In this document: piece after piece, positions 54,118 through 62,261 of the stretch
Layout of the letters: the number at the start of each line of letters is the position of its first letter
How positions within the stretch are numbered: the stretch's first letter is position 1
Origin: Pseudaquidulcibacter sp041917055
GTDB lineage: Bacteria > Pseudomonadota > Alphaproteobacteria > Caulobacterales > Aquidulcibacteraceae
Length of the DNA: 64,000 nucleotides
Assembly: GCA_041917055.1 (NCBI GenBank)
Contig: JAYRYJ010000006.1
Span: 62,001-126,000 of the forward strand
Reading direction: 5' to 3'
The notes under the pieces: model-generated
What the model was told of the DNA's origin: nothing
The model's database searches: none
The model's input: the letters and a program-made list of their open reading frames with translations, nothing else
Made by a program: the position numbers and the translations under genes

Positions 54118-55110
54118 TTCAATATTAGGATAGAATTTCCATTCATTTCTATTATCAAAAATTTCGAAATTTCCATCATCTCTATTGCGAATTTTCGGCC
54201 GACAAAGCCTTATTTTTCCGCTGCCGTCGGGCATATCAAGCACATAATTGGGCAGAGCCAATCCACTTAATGTCTTCGAAATTTCTTCATAAATCTCCAT
54301 ACCGTGCGCTAATGGGACGGCAAAATGAGATGTGCCGCGCGCTAAATCCGTGTGATGCAAATAATATGGCTTAATCGAAAGCCCGAAAAGACAATTGAAA
54401 GTTTCTGCCAAAATATGCGCATTATCATTGATGCCTTTTAATAAGACTGTTTGGGAAAATAAATTGCCGACATTTTTCAATTCCGAAATCGCTTTTTTCA
54501 CATTTTCATCAATTTCGGAAATATGATTGATGTGCAAGACAATATTAATCGGCTTTTTGATTGATTTCAGTGTATTAATTAATTGGTTTGTTATCTTATG
54601 CGGCGCTTGGATTGGTAAACGAGTATGAAAGCGCAAGGTCTTAATATTCTCGATAGCTTCCAATCTGCGACAAAATTCTTCTATACGGCGCGGAGAAAGA
54701 ATTAATGGATCGCCGCCGGAAAAAATGATTTCGTTTATTTGTTTGTTTGTCGTTATATAATCACAAATTTTATCAAATTCATCATTGTTTATGAATGCTT
54801 GAACTTTGGTTCCCACAAATTCACGGCGAAAACAGAACCGGCAATAGGCTTCACATTGATTTGTAAGTTTCAATAATGCACGATTAGAATATCGATGAAC
54901 CAGACCTTTTAATGGCGAGTTTATCTCATCTGAAATGGGATCCGATAATTCATATTGCTTTGTGATTTCTTCATTCGGGCTTGGAACATATTGTTTTCTG
55001 ATTTCATCAATATGGATTTTTGATGAAAGATGCATATTCATTTGAAACTTAGGTGAATTTACCGAATTTGTAGTTTCGATTTTGAATTCGCTTTGTTTAA
55101 TATTTTCCAT
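54106..55110 (-). CDS. lysine-2,3-aminomutase-like radical SAM protein (KamA/EpmB type)
   Basis: 334 residues. The [4Fe-4S] motif CEAYCRFC lies near residue 88-95 within LKLTNQCEAYCRFCFRREFV, then SGGDPLILSP and PYYLHHTDLARGTSHFAVPL with the PLP site and substrate region. Length is that of EpmB-type enzymes that isomerise lysine for EF-P modification. Its usual partners epmA and efp are not in this window, so it could be EpmB or a free lysine aminomutase. Converges on metC with a 12 bp overlap. Confidence 0.85.
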   Translation of the reverse strand: MENIKQSEFKIETTNSVNSPKFQMNMHLSSKIHIDEIRKQYVPSPNEEITKQYELSDPISDEINSPLKGLVHRYSNRALLKLTNQCEAYCRFCFRREFVGTKVQAFINNDEFDKICDYITTNKQINEIIFSGGDPLILSPRRIEEFCRRLEAIENIKTLRFHTRLPIQAPHKITNQLINTLKSIKKPINIVLHINHISEIDENVKKAISELKNVGNLFSQTVLLKGINDNAHILAETFNCLFGLSIKPYYLHHTDLARGTSHFAVPLAHGMEIYEEISKTLSGLALPNYVLDMPDGSGKIRLCRPKIRNRDDGNFEIFDNRNEWKFYPNIELGV

Positions 55111-55311
55111 CGCGCTCTAATAGTCAATGAATTTATTGAATGCAAAACCTGAATCATTGCCGAAATTTAATGCAGAGAGAAAAGCATTGAAATTGCCACC
55201 TTCGCCTTAGTACCCTGTTTTCATACAGTTTTTCTTCAGCTGTACGATTTCAATATGAACCGAAAATAAAACCGTCCGCCAAAGGCCATTCATTTTCAAT
55301 ATGCGATTATC

Positions 55312-55387
55312 AAACCGTCAGAGGCCGAAGGGTTACCCCTCCTCCCCCCTCCCTCCCCAAATGCCCCAAGGCCTCTGACTTTGGTTT
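55312..55387 (+). promoter_or_regulatory. long hairpin in the leader of the secreted-protein gene
   Basis: GTCAGAGGCC at 55317-55326 pairs perfectly with GGCCTCTGAC at 55370-55379, extended by AAACC (55312-55316) with GGTTT (55383-55387) across a small bulge. The loop is CT-rich (CCTCCTCCCCCCTCCCTCCCC). It ends 34 nt before the ATG at 55422, so it lies in the presumed 5' leader. The rest of the gap 55111-55421 shows no gene. Confidence 0.6.
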
Positions 55388-55421
55388 AATCAACGCCCGA
55401 AAGAGGGCAAGGAGAAGTGAA

Positions 55422-55949
55422 ATGAAAAAAGAAATTTTAGCCTTGGCCGCTTTGTCAATTGCATTACCCGGATTGGCTTTAGCGCAACCAATGAATGGCA
55501 ATTTTGGCGGTCAAAAACCTCAAAAACAATTTCAAAACAATGACACCACTGTGATTGTGAAAGAAGATAAACGCGGCAACGACATAATTATTGTCAAAGA
55601 TGACGATGATTGGAATCACGGAAAGACTGGCAAAAACTATAATCAATACGCCAACGGTTATGGCAACGGTTATGGTAACGGTTATGGCAATGGTTATGGT
55701 AACGGCTATAGCAATGGCTACGGCAATGGTTATGGCAACGGCTACGGCAATGACTATGGCAATGGTTATGGCTATGGGAATCATCACCATCATGCAAGAG
55801 TGAAAATTCTGCCTCCGCAATACACCAAATGGCCACATAAATGCGGCTGGGGTGCGGTTAGCTTCAAAACCTTCAAAGGTTATAGAGTGACCGAACCTGC
55901 CTTTATGTGCCGCGATTTCCACGGTGATTGGAATATTGTTCGCAAATAA
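55422..55949 (+). CDS. secreted NGYG-repeat protein with CGWG...MCR tail
   Basis: 175 residues; GGAGAAGTGAA precedes the ATG. A signal peptide (LALAALSIALPGLALA, cleaved before QPMNG) is followed by an acidic/basic stretch, then ten NGYG tetrapeptides (one NGYS, one NDYG), a His run, and the tail KCGWGAVSFKTFKGYRV with FMCRDFHGDWNIV. The two Cys of this tail are probably disulfide-bonded after export. Similar tails end the next two genes. No known family. The repeats suggest a flexible or adhesive surface protein, by inference only. Confidence 0.7.
   Translation: MKKEILALAALSIALPGLALAQPMNGNFGGQKPQKQFQNNDTTVIVKEDKRGNDIIIVKDDDDWNHGKTGKNYNQYANGYGNGYGNGYGNGYGNGYSNGYGNGYGNGYGNDYGNGYGYGNHHHHARVKILPPQYTKWPHKCGWGAVSFKTFKGYRVTEPAFMCRDFHGDWNIVRK
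55653..55772 (+). repeat. 12 bp minisatellite, ten copies
   Basis: Ten tandem 12-mers of the type AACGGTTATGGC encode NGYG units. Copies differ mainly at third positions (AAC/AAT, GGT/GGC, TAT/TAC), with one AGC and one GAC replacement. The frame is a multiple of three, so copy-number change would lengthen or shorten the protein without a frameshift. Confidence 0.9.
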
Positions 55950-55957
55950 TCAAACAT

Positions 55958-55982
55958 CGGCCCTCGATTTTTTCGAGGGCCG
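55958..55982 (+). terminator. hairpin after the NGYG gene
   Basis: CGGCCCTCGA, T-rich loop, TCGAGGGCCG: 10 bp perfect stem just after the stop. No strong T run follows, so termination may be partial. Confidence 0.6.
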
Positions 55983-56052
55983 AACCTTAACAATCTGCTC
56001 ATCAAGCGTTCAGGTTCAATGTGTAAAATCAGAAAAAATTATGGAGATGGAA

Positions 56053-56733
56053 ATGGCTAAATTCAAACCAATTCTTATTGCATCGGCGGCATTCTTACTT
56101 GTTCCGGCTTTTGCAAGTGCGCAAAATTATTATCAAGGCTATAATTCGGATACCGAATGCCAACAATCGGTGAATAATGCCCAAACCGCAGGCGGCCTTG
56201 GCGGCGCAATCGCAGGCGCGGCAATCGGTTCAAACCTTGCCTCAAAAGGCGTGCGTAAAGAAGGCGCAGTTTTGGGTGCTGTTCTTGGTGCAGTTGTCGG
56301 TTCAAGCATCGGTAAAAACCGCATTGCTTGCGATGATAAATATGAATACCAACAACAGCAACAATATTACAATCAAAGCCAATATAATAACGGCTATTAC
56401 GATAATAATAATCGCCCTTATTACAGCCAACAACAAAATTACGGCAATCAAAACTATTACGGAAATCAAGGCTATTATGGCAATAGCCAATACAATAGCA
56501 ACAGCTATTACGGCGACGATAATTATTATTCGTCAAATTACGGTCAGTATCAAGGATATAAAAAAGGTCATCACAAACATCATTGGGATTCTGTATCCTA
56601 TCCCAATAATTGGAATATGCAGGGCAATTGCGGTTATGGTCAGGCCGCATATCGCCTTCCAAACGGCACAATGGCCTATCAACAAGTCTATATGTGCCGC
56701 AAGCCTAATGGCGGCTGGTCAGTTGTAGAATAG
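56053..56733 (+). CDS. secreted glycine-zipper, Y/N/Q-rich protein with CGYG...MCR tail
   Basis: 226 residues from ATG at 56053, which has GGAG 6 nt upstream; ATGs at 56041 and 56047 are in frame. Signal peptide (ILIASAAFLLVPAFASA), a Cys segment (DTECQQS), then a glycine zipper at ~47-88 (AGGLGGAIAGAAIGS, EGAVLGAVLGAVVGSSIGK) followed by IACDDKYEY. Residues ~100-185 are a low-complexity, prion-like Y/N/Q/S stretch. The end is NCGYGQAAYRLPNG ... VYMCRKPNGGWSVV. Glycine zippers form membrane-associated oligomers. Closely related zipper in the gene at 57885. Confidence 0.7.
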   Translation: MAKFKPILIASAAFLLVPAFASAQNYYQGYNSDTECQQSVNNAQTAGGLGGAIAGAAIGSNLASKGVRKEGAVLGAVLGAVVGSSIGKNRIACDDKYEYQQQQQYYNQSQYNNGYYDNNNRPYYSQQQNYGNQNYYGNQGYYGNSQYNSNSYYGDDNYYSSNYGQYQGYKKGHHKHHWDSVSYPNNWNMQGNCGYGQAAYRLPNGTMAYQQVYMCRKPNGGWSVVE

Positions 56734-56736
56734 CTC

Positions 56737-57008
56737 CTAGGGTCAGACCTCATTAATTAACGGAGTGTGATGGGAGGGATTTTGGCCTTACAGTGGTGCT
56801 GGAAACCGCAAGAATATTGGAATATTCCAAAAGGTTTACAGTGCCGCTGTAAGGCCAAAAGACCCCCACCCTTCGGGCCGAGTTTTGGCGTCGATCTGAC
56901 GCGAAAAAAGGAGTTTTGTGATGCTCACATCACAAAATCCTTGTTTTCACGCCATATCTTAGCCAAAACATCGGTCACACTTCGTTAATTAGTGAGGTCT
57001 GACCCTAG
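56737..57008. mobile_element. MITE-like element with 34 bp terminal inverted repeats
   Basis: CTAGGGTCAGACCTCATTAA... at 56737-56770 matches the reverse complement of 56975-57008 with two mismatches in 34. Inside, TTTTGGCCTTACAG (56780-56793) pairs with CTGTAAGGCCAAAA (56847-56860), enclosing the palindrome TTGGAATATTCCAA; a second hairpin is AGGAGTTTTGTGATG/CATCACAAAATCCTT. No transposase frame exists. It separates the gene at 56053 from a terminator at 57024. The 444 bp gap 56734-57176 holds this element, the terminator and a promoter region. Confidence 0.85.
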
Positions 57009-57023
57009 ATTCGAGGCAGAGAG

Positions 57024-57057
57024 CGCCCTTTGGTTCAAACCAAAGGGCGTTTTTTTT
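57024..57057 (+). terminator. strong Rho-independent terminator
   Basis: CGCCCTTTGGTT, 3-nt loop, ACCAAAGGGCG plus eight T. It is most likely the original terminator of the gene ending at 56733, now 290 bp away because of the inserted element. Confidence 0.92.
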
Positions 57058-57176
57058 CACCATCAGGCTGTAATGCCAAAAAAGATTCCCCAATAATCAT
57101 GCATTGACGTGACGCGGCGCTAAAATAGTTTATAAGATATTAACAAAATATTTGGTTGCCAAATCAGGAAATGAAA

Positions 57177-57857
57177 ATGAAATCAAGAATCAAAGCTGGG
57201 TCAATCGGCACTTTAACTTTAGGTATCGCAGGCGCATTATTGTTTACGTCAAATGCCTTTGCCGGCTGCTATTTCGTTGCGTGTCCCAATCAACAAGCTC
57301 AACCGGCGCAACCACAAAGCCCACCACCACAATATCAATCTTATGAGAGCGATAATTCAAATTATGAATCCGGCTATTCAAATGGCTATGCCGCAGGCAA
57401 AAAAGCTGCAGGCTCTAAGGCCAAAGGAAAGAAAACTTGGTTTGGTGGTTCAAAAAAGAAATCTCATAAAGTCTATTCTTCTAAAGGCTTGAAAAAATCG
57501 GCGGCAAAGTTTGTTAGCTATTCAAAAGCTGCACCGAAAAATAAAAAGACCTATTATTCAAACAGCGCAACCCAATATCATTATTCCAATAATTATTCTT
57601 ATAATGCCAATGCGGTTCAAGACAGCGCCAAAATCTATGGTTCAAACCAATATGGCCCTAGCATAAATGTCGCGAATTTTATGGGCCGTGGCGAAACATG
57701 GGTTTCAAGTTCATATAAAATTATCTCTTATACTACGCCGTCAAATGTGCAGATGGTTAATGGCAGACAATGCGGTTGGGGTATGCCAATTGCATCTAAT
57801 GGTAATATTATGAAAAACAACACTTGGGTGTGCCGTTGTGAAACAGGTTGGCGCCCA
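57177..57857 (+). CDS. secreted protein with basic S/K/Y-rich middle and CGWG...VCR tail
   Basis: About 230 residues from ATG at 57177 (AGGAA 7 nt upstream); the stop is at about 57867-57869. Signal peptide (LTLGIAGALLFTSNAFAG), Cys pair (CYFVAC), Pro/Gln stretch, then a Lys/Ser/Gly-rich region (KAAGSKAKGKKTWFGGSKKK) and Tyr/Asn/Ser region. Tail: QCGWGMPIASNGN ... TWVCRCETGWRPD. The tail matches the two preceding genes and lies in the same export class. Function unknown. Confidence 0.65.
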
Positions 57858-57884
57858 GATAATCACTAATTCTTGGAGTTTGGT

Positions 57885-58508
57885 ATGAAAAAAATTATGT
57901 CTGCATCGATTATCGCTATGGGTTTTGGTGCCTTGTTTGCGGCAAGCGCTGCGAATGCCCATCCGCACGAGCAATATGATTATAAATACACCTGCCAACA
58001 AGGTAAGAAAAATGCCGCTGTTGCTGGTGGTTTCATCGGCGCGGGTCTTGGTGGTGCAGCAGGTAAAGCAATTGCCGCCGCAGGCGTTCGCCCTGAAGGC
58101 ATCGTATTAGGCGCGGTTGTTGGCGGTATTTTGGGTGCAAATATCGGAAAAGAAACCGTCTATTGTGGTGACGAACATAATTATACTCAAAATGGCGGTC
58201 GTTCTTACGGTGACAATGGCAATGGCACGCAATATAATGGTCATGCCAATCAATGGGGTTATGATGCCGGTTGGTATGTCCCTGCAGCTAATAGCTATTA
58301 TGGTCAAGAACGCGCGGTTTATTCAGCGCAAGCAATGCAATATGCCCCGCCGCAAGTGCAAGTAATGCAATATTCGACCGGACCGCAATATGTTCCGGCA
58401 CCACAATATGCACCGCCTATGCAGTATCAACAATCAAATACTCAATATATGCCGCCGCAATATGCCCCACAAGGTCAATCACCTTGCGGCTATTGGGTCT
58501 GCCAATAA
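57885..58508 (+). CDS. secreted glycine-zipper protein with Gln/Tyr/Pro-rich C-terminus
   Basis: 207 residues from ATG at 57885 (GGAG 6 nt upstream; 16 bp after the previous stop, so one operon). Signal peptide (SIIAMGFGALFAASAANA), YTCQQGKK, then glycine zipper ~46-88 (AGGFIGAGLGGAAGKA, PEGIVLGAVVGGILGANIGK) and TVYCGDEHNY. This block matches the protein at 56053 almost position by position. The rest is N/G/Q/Y/P-rich with PPQYAP units and ends SPCGYWVCQ, a shortened version of the tail. Confidence 0.7.
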   Translation: MKKIMSASIIAMGFGALFAASAANAHPHEQYDYKYTCQQGKKNAAVAGGFIGAGLGGAAGKAIAAAGVRPEGIVLGAVVGGILGANIGKETVYCGDEHNYTQNGGRSYGDNGNGTQYNGHANQWGYDAGWYVPAANSYYGQERAVYSAQAMQYAPPQVQVMQYSTGPQYVPAPQYAPPMQYQQSNTQYMPPQYAPQGQSPCGYWVCQ

Positions 58509-58528
58509 TATCTATTTGATTGCTTAAC

Positions 58529-58566
58529 AAAAGCCTCGCGACAAAAATCGCGAGGCTTTTTGTTTT
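58529..58566 (+). terminator. terminator of the secreted-protein operon
   Basis: AAAAGCCTCGCGA, loop CAAAAA, TCGCGAGGCTTTTTGTTTT: 13 bp perfect stem with a T tract, 20 bp after the stop at 58508. Confidence 0.93.
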
Positions 58567-58604
58567 GAACGCGCCACTTTATTATACGGCAATTTTCTGA
58601 TTAG

Positions 58605-60308
58605 ATGAAAACAATGCGAAACGATTCCAAAATCAAAGGGCGAAAAGAATATGCGGCATTTATTGACCGTTCTGATCTTATGCCCAAGTTTTTTTCTTAT
58701 CTGCAAAAAGGAATAGGCTTTTCAAGTTTTAAGGCAGACTTTTTGGCGGGGTTAACGGTCGCGATTGTCGCCCTTCCCCTTTCAATGGCAATTGCGATTG
58801 CCTCTAATGCGCCGCCGGATGTTGGTTTGAAAACTGCCTTTGTCGCGGGGTTCTGGATTTCTGTTTTGGGCGGTTCGCGTTTTCAAATCGGTGGACCGAC
58901 GGCGGCCTTTTCAATAGTTGTTGCTGGAATTATCGGCAAATTCGGCATGGACGGCCTGATAATCGCAACCCTTATGGCGGGTTTGATATTAATTGCAGCG
59001 GCAGTCTTCCGATTAGGGGTTCTGTTGAAATATGTGCCCCATACTGTGGTTATTGGTTTTACAGCAGGCATTGCGGTCACAATCTTCATTTCGCAAATCG
59101 CGCCGTTTTTTGGTATTAGTGTCTATTCCAATCCCGAAACCGTATTTGAAAGGGTTTTGGCGATTTTTGAAAATTGGCACAGCCTAAATCCATGGGCGGT
59201 CGCGGTTTCCCTATTAAGCCTTTTGGTAATTGTATTTTTTAGGCGCATTGCGCCAAGCGCGCCCTATTTCCTCATAGTGGTCGTGGTTGCATCCGTCGCG
59301 GTATATTTATTCAAAATAGACGCCCAGACGGTCGGGCAAAAATTCGGAATTATTCATACCACCATCCCCAAAATCATTATTCCAAGCCTAAAATATGCCG
59401 ATATTGTCGCTTTGGTGCCGTCTGCCCTGACAATTGCATTTTTGGCGGGCATTGAAAGCCTTTTGAGTGCAGTGGTCGCAGATGGTATGACGGGCGGAAA
59501 ACACCGCCCCAATGCCGAATTATTGGGCCAAGGTGTCGCCAATATAGCTAGTGCAATTTCGGGTGGCCTTCCTGCAACTGGCGCAATTGCAAGAACCGCC
59601 ACTAATATTCGTGCTGGCGCGCAAACTCCAATGGCAGGCGCACTTCATGCCACACTTTTGCTAATAATATTGTTAGTTGCCGGGAAACTTACGTCATTCA
59701 TTCCAATCGCCACTTTATCGGCAATTCTTATGATTGTGGCCTGGAATATGGCGGAGGCCGACCGCGTAATTCGCCTTTTCCGCTTTTCAGAAAACCCTGA
59801 TAGATTAGTATTGGTTACAACTTTTCTTCTGACAGTTTTTGCCGATTTGACCATTGCGGTAGAGGCGGGGATAATACTTTCCGCCGTGATTTTCATGATG
59901 GCTATGAGCGAAAACACAAAAATTCATGAAGACACAAAAGATGCACACGGCAATTTACGCGAAAAATTTCCGCACAATGTCGAAGTTTTTAAATTATCTG
60001 GCCCATTGTTTTTCGGCGCGGTCGGCGCTTTCGTTGAGGCTTTGGAGAATATGAAGGCCAAACCATTGGCGCTGGTCTTAAACCTCAAAGACGTGACCTA
60101 TATCGATAGTTCGGGTCTCGCGGCATTGCTTGACGTGGTTGAAAACCTGCAAAAGGCTAAAATCGAACTGATCATTGTCGGCGCGAGTATTCCAATTCGC
60201 AAGCGCCTTGCTAAAATCCGCAAAATATTGGGAAGTCTGCATGGCGTTCGACTTACAGACCACGACGAAGGTGCGCTTGAAATTATCGGACGGTTGCAAA
60301 ATGCCTAA
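58605..60308 (+). CDS. SulP-family anion transporter with STAS domain
   Basis: 567 residues from ATG at 58605; ATG at 58680 (MPKFFSYL) is an alternative closer to the family start. About 11-12 membrane helices with SulP motifs ADFLAGLTVAIVALPLSMAI, GGSRFQIGGPTAAF and FLAGIESLLSAVVADGMTGG. The cytoplasmic STAS domain (~residues 455-560) has LNLKDVTYIDSSGLAALLDV. SulP carriers move sulfate, bicarbonate or C4-dicarboxylates; no neighbour decides which. Confidence 0.92.
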   Translation: MKTMRNDSKIKGRKEYAAFIDRSDLMPKFFSYLQKGIGFSSFKADFLAGLTVAIVALPLSMAIAIASNAPPDVGLKTAFVAGFWISVLGGSRFQIGGPTAAFSIVVAGIIGKFGMDGLIIATLMAGLILIAAAVFRLGVLLKYVPHTVVIGFTAGIAVTIFISQIAPFFGISVYSNPETVFERVLAIFENWHSLNPWAVAVSLLSLLVIVFFRRIAPSAPYFLIVVVVASVAVYLFKIDAQTVGQKFGIIHTTIPKIIIPSLKYADIVALVPSALTIAFLAGIESLLSAVVADGMTGGKHRPNAELLGQGVANIASAISGGLPATGAIARTATNIRAGAQTPMAGALHATLLLIILLVAGKLTSFIPIATLSAILMIVAWNMAEADRVIRLFRFSENPDRLVLVTTFLLTVFADLTIAVEAGIILSAVIFMMAMSENTKIHEDTKDAHGNLREKFPHNVEVFKLSGPLFFGAVGAFVEALENMKAKPLALVLNLKDVTYIDSSGLAALLDVVENLQKAKIELIIVGASIPIRKRLAKIRKILGSLHGVRLTDHDEGALEIIGRLQNA

Positions 60309-61068
60309 ATATTTTAGCGCGATTATTTTGGTTTTCTTGGGTTTAGGCGGATGTAAATCAGGCGGCGGAACGGTTTTGCCATCCATTAATGGTGAAATGG
60401 CTTTGGCGAAAGCCTGTTCCACTAAGCCCTTGGATATTTTACCCAATCCTATCGCAATCCATGGCTTTCACGACAAGACGCAAAATGGTTCGCCCGGCGT
60501 GGTTATGGAGAGATTCATTGATGGGTTTTTACAGATCAAAGTCACAATCAGCGCTGAACAAATAGCGGCGGGTGCAGCATTATTGGATAAAGACCCAGGC
60601 ATTTGGGGCATTCGCCCTTTGGCAAACATGGCGGGTAATTATGATTTGAAAGTCGCCGAAATTGGTGACACCGATTGTATTTCGTTTGAAGAAATTTTAA
60701 ACGCGCTAGGCGATCCCAAAGCTATGGATTATCTAATCGACAATAGATTTCCCGATAAAGGTGCAAGAAATTGGTGTATTTCATCAATCAAATCAGATCA
60801 AACAATGGAATTTGAGTATTCAAGTGAGGTTTCTAGCGAGGCATATAATGGCGCGCATTTGAATAAGAAAACCGAAACCATCAACCGAAACGGGGTTTTA
60901 TATGCACGTCGCATTTCAATATGGCTTTCTCAACCGTCTTTCCCAATTGGGGTCAATACAATTTCCAAAGACTGCAATGGCAATGCACCGAATTTGCCGC
61001 CGCTACATGGCAAGTCTGGTTTGGTTCTAAGACCCCAAAATTCACCATATTTATTGCCGCACTCTTGA
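60301..61068 (+). CDS. putative lipoprotein of unknown function
   Basis: 255 residues from ATG at 60301, overlapping the SulP stop by 8 bp; longer upstream starts run through the transporter gene. Signal and lipobox LGLGGC. The mature part has Cys at several positions (KACSTKP, DTDCISF, NWCISS, SKDCNG), likely disulfides, and a beta-rich look. No domain recognised. Confidence 0.65.
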   Translation: MPKYFSAIILVFLGLGGCKSGGGTVLPSINGEMALAKACSTKPLDILPNPIAIHGFHDKTQNGSPGVVMERFIDGFLQIKVTISAEQIAAGAALLDKDPGIWGIRPLANMAGNYDLKVAEIGDTDCISFEEILNALGDPKAMDYLIDNRFPDKGARNWCISSIKSDQTMEFEYSSEVSSEAYNGAHLNKKTETINRNGVLYARRISIWLSQPSFPIGVNTISKDCNGNAPNLPPLHGKSGLVLRPQNSPYLLPHS

Positions 61069-61164
61069 ATAAATAAATTCATTTCCCATGTTATTAATGT
61101 GGACTTTGGCATAGATTGAATTTGTGCCTAAATGTGGTCTAATGAATTTTACGGAGGTCTCCCA

Positions 61165-61773
61165 ATGCCTAAAAAGAAAGACGATGCAAATAAAGAAGAG
61201 CCAATTATCGGCGAAACTATTCCACCTGATGTAGAGGCACCAGAAGCTGATGCCGCAAAATCTGCAGACGCAACAAAGGCGCAGGAATATTTCCACCAAA
61301 TCTGGCTCGCCGGTGTTGGTGCCTATGGCAAATTATTTGAACAGGCCGAAGCGCAATTTGCAAAAATGACGGAAACCGCGCAAGAGGTTTTCCAGACCTT
61401 GGTTGATCAAGGCAAAAAAGTCGAAGAAACTTTGAAAGATAAGTTTGAAGACGCCCATGTTGCCGAAAAAACCAAAGAATTTGCCAAAAAAGCTGAAGAA
61501 GCGGCAAAAGAATTCGCCAAAAAAGCTGACGAACACACAAAGCATTTCAAAGAGCAATATTTGAATGACGAGAAAATGGCGCAATATAAAGAGAAATTTT
61601 CTGATGCTGTTGAGCCGTTTAACGTTTTCGCAATGCGTGACCAAATTGATGGTTTGAATGCCAAAGTCGCCGAATTAGAGGCGGAACTTGCGACTTTAAA
61701 AGGCGGCGAAAAACCTGCCGAACCAAAGGCCGAAGCAAAACCCAAAAAGCCGAAAGCCAAAAAAGACGCATAA
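61165..61773 (+). CDS. phasin (PhaF/PHA granule-associated family)
   Basis: 202 residues from ATG at 61165 with GGAGG upstream; an in-frame ATG at 61132 lacks a binding site. An acidic N-terminus is followed by the phasin signature HQIWLAGVGAYGKLFEQAEA and a long amphipathic helix with repeats of KKAEEAAKEFAKKADEH. A coiled-coil (LNAKVAELEAELATLK) and a Lys/Pro/Ala-rich tail end it. It coats storage granules, consistent with phaC in this window. Its stop overlaps the msrC start (TAATG). Confidence 0.88.
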   Translation: MPKKKDDANKEEPIIGETIPPDVEAPEADAAKSADATKAQEYFHQIWLAGVGAYGKLFEQAEAQFAKMTETAQEVFQTLVDQGKKVEETLKDKFEDAHVAEKTKEFAKKAEEAAKEFAKKADEHTKHFKEQYLNDEKMAQYKEKFSDAVEPFNVFAMRDQIDGLNAKVAELEAELATLKGGEKPAEPKAEAKPKKPKAKKDA

Positions 61774-62261
61774 TGGCGGAAAATTTTGAAATAGATATCA
61801 CAAACAAAAGCGCCGCATATTCGGCGCTTTTGGCGCAATATAGGGCAGTGATTGACGGTGAAACTAACCTAATCGCGCGATTTTCAACCCTTGCCTCAAT
61901 GTTGGTAATGACATTCGGCGCGCGCTTTTTTTGGTGCGGGTTTTATTTTGTTGATGAAACCAAAAAAGACGAATTAATAATTGGTCCATATCAAGGAACT
62001 TTGGGCTGTTTGCGCATTCCCTTTTCAAAAGGCGTTTGCGGTAAATGTGCGCGCGATGAAGAGACAATCATTGTCGAAAACGTCCATGAATTCGCCGATC
62101 ATATAGCCTGCGATTCGCGTTCTAATTCTGAAATCGTGGTCCCAATTTTTGATTGTTTGGGGCAATTGCGCGCGGTTTTGGACATTGATTCCACTGAATT
62201 TGCCGCTTTTGATGAAATCGATGCCAAAGGACTTGAGGCCCTTTGCATGGAGATATTTTAG
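61773..62261 (+). CDS. msrC: free methionine-(R)-sulfoxide reductase (GAF type)
   Basis: 162 residues. GAF domain enzyme that reduces free Met-R-SO. The three Cys of the family are present in GTLGCLRIP, KGVCGKCAR and HIACDSRSNSEIVVP, with GPYQG and VLDIDSTEFAAFDEID matching YebR. Cytoplasmic, thioredoxin-dependent. Confidence 0.94.
   Translation: MAENFEIDITNKSAAYSALLAQYRAVIDGETNLIARFSTLASMLVMTFGARFFWCGFYFVDETKKDELIIGPYQGTLGCLRIPFSKGVCGKCARDEETIIVENVHEFADHIACDSRSNSEIVVPIFDCLGQLRAVLDIDSTEFAAFDEIDAKGLEALCMEIF

Noticed and set aside
55479..55922. 147-codon minus frame opposite the NGYG gene
   Set aside because: It is an antisense reading of the minisatellite (Ile/Val/Ala repeats), with no ribosome-binding site; the plus frame has a signal peptide and family tail.
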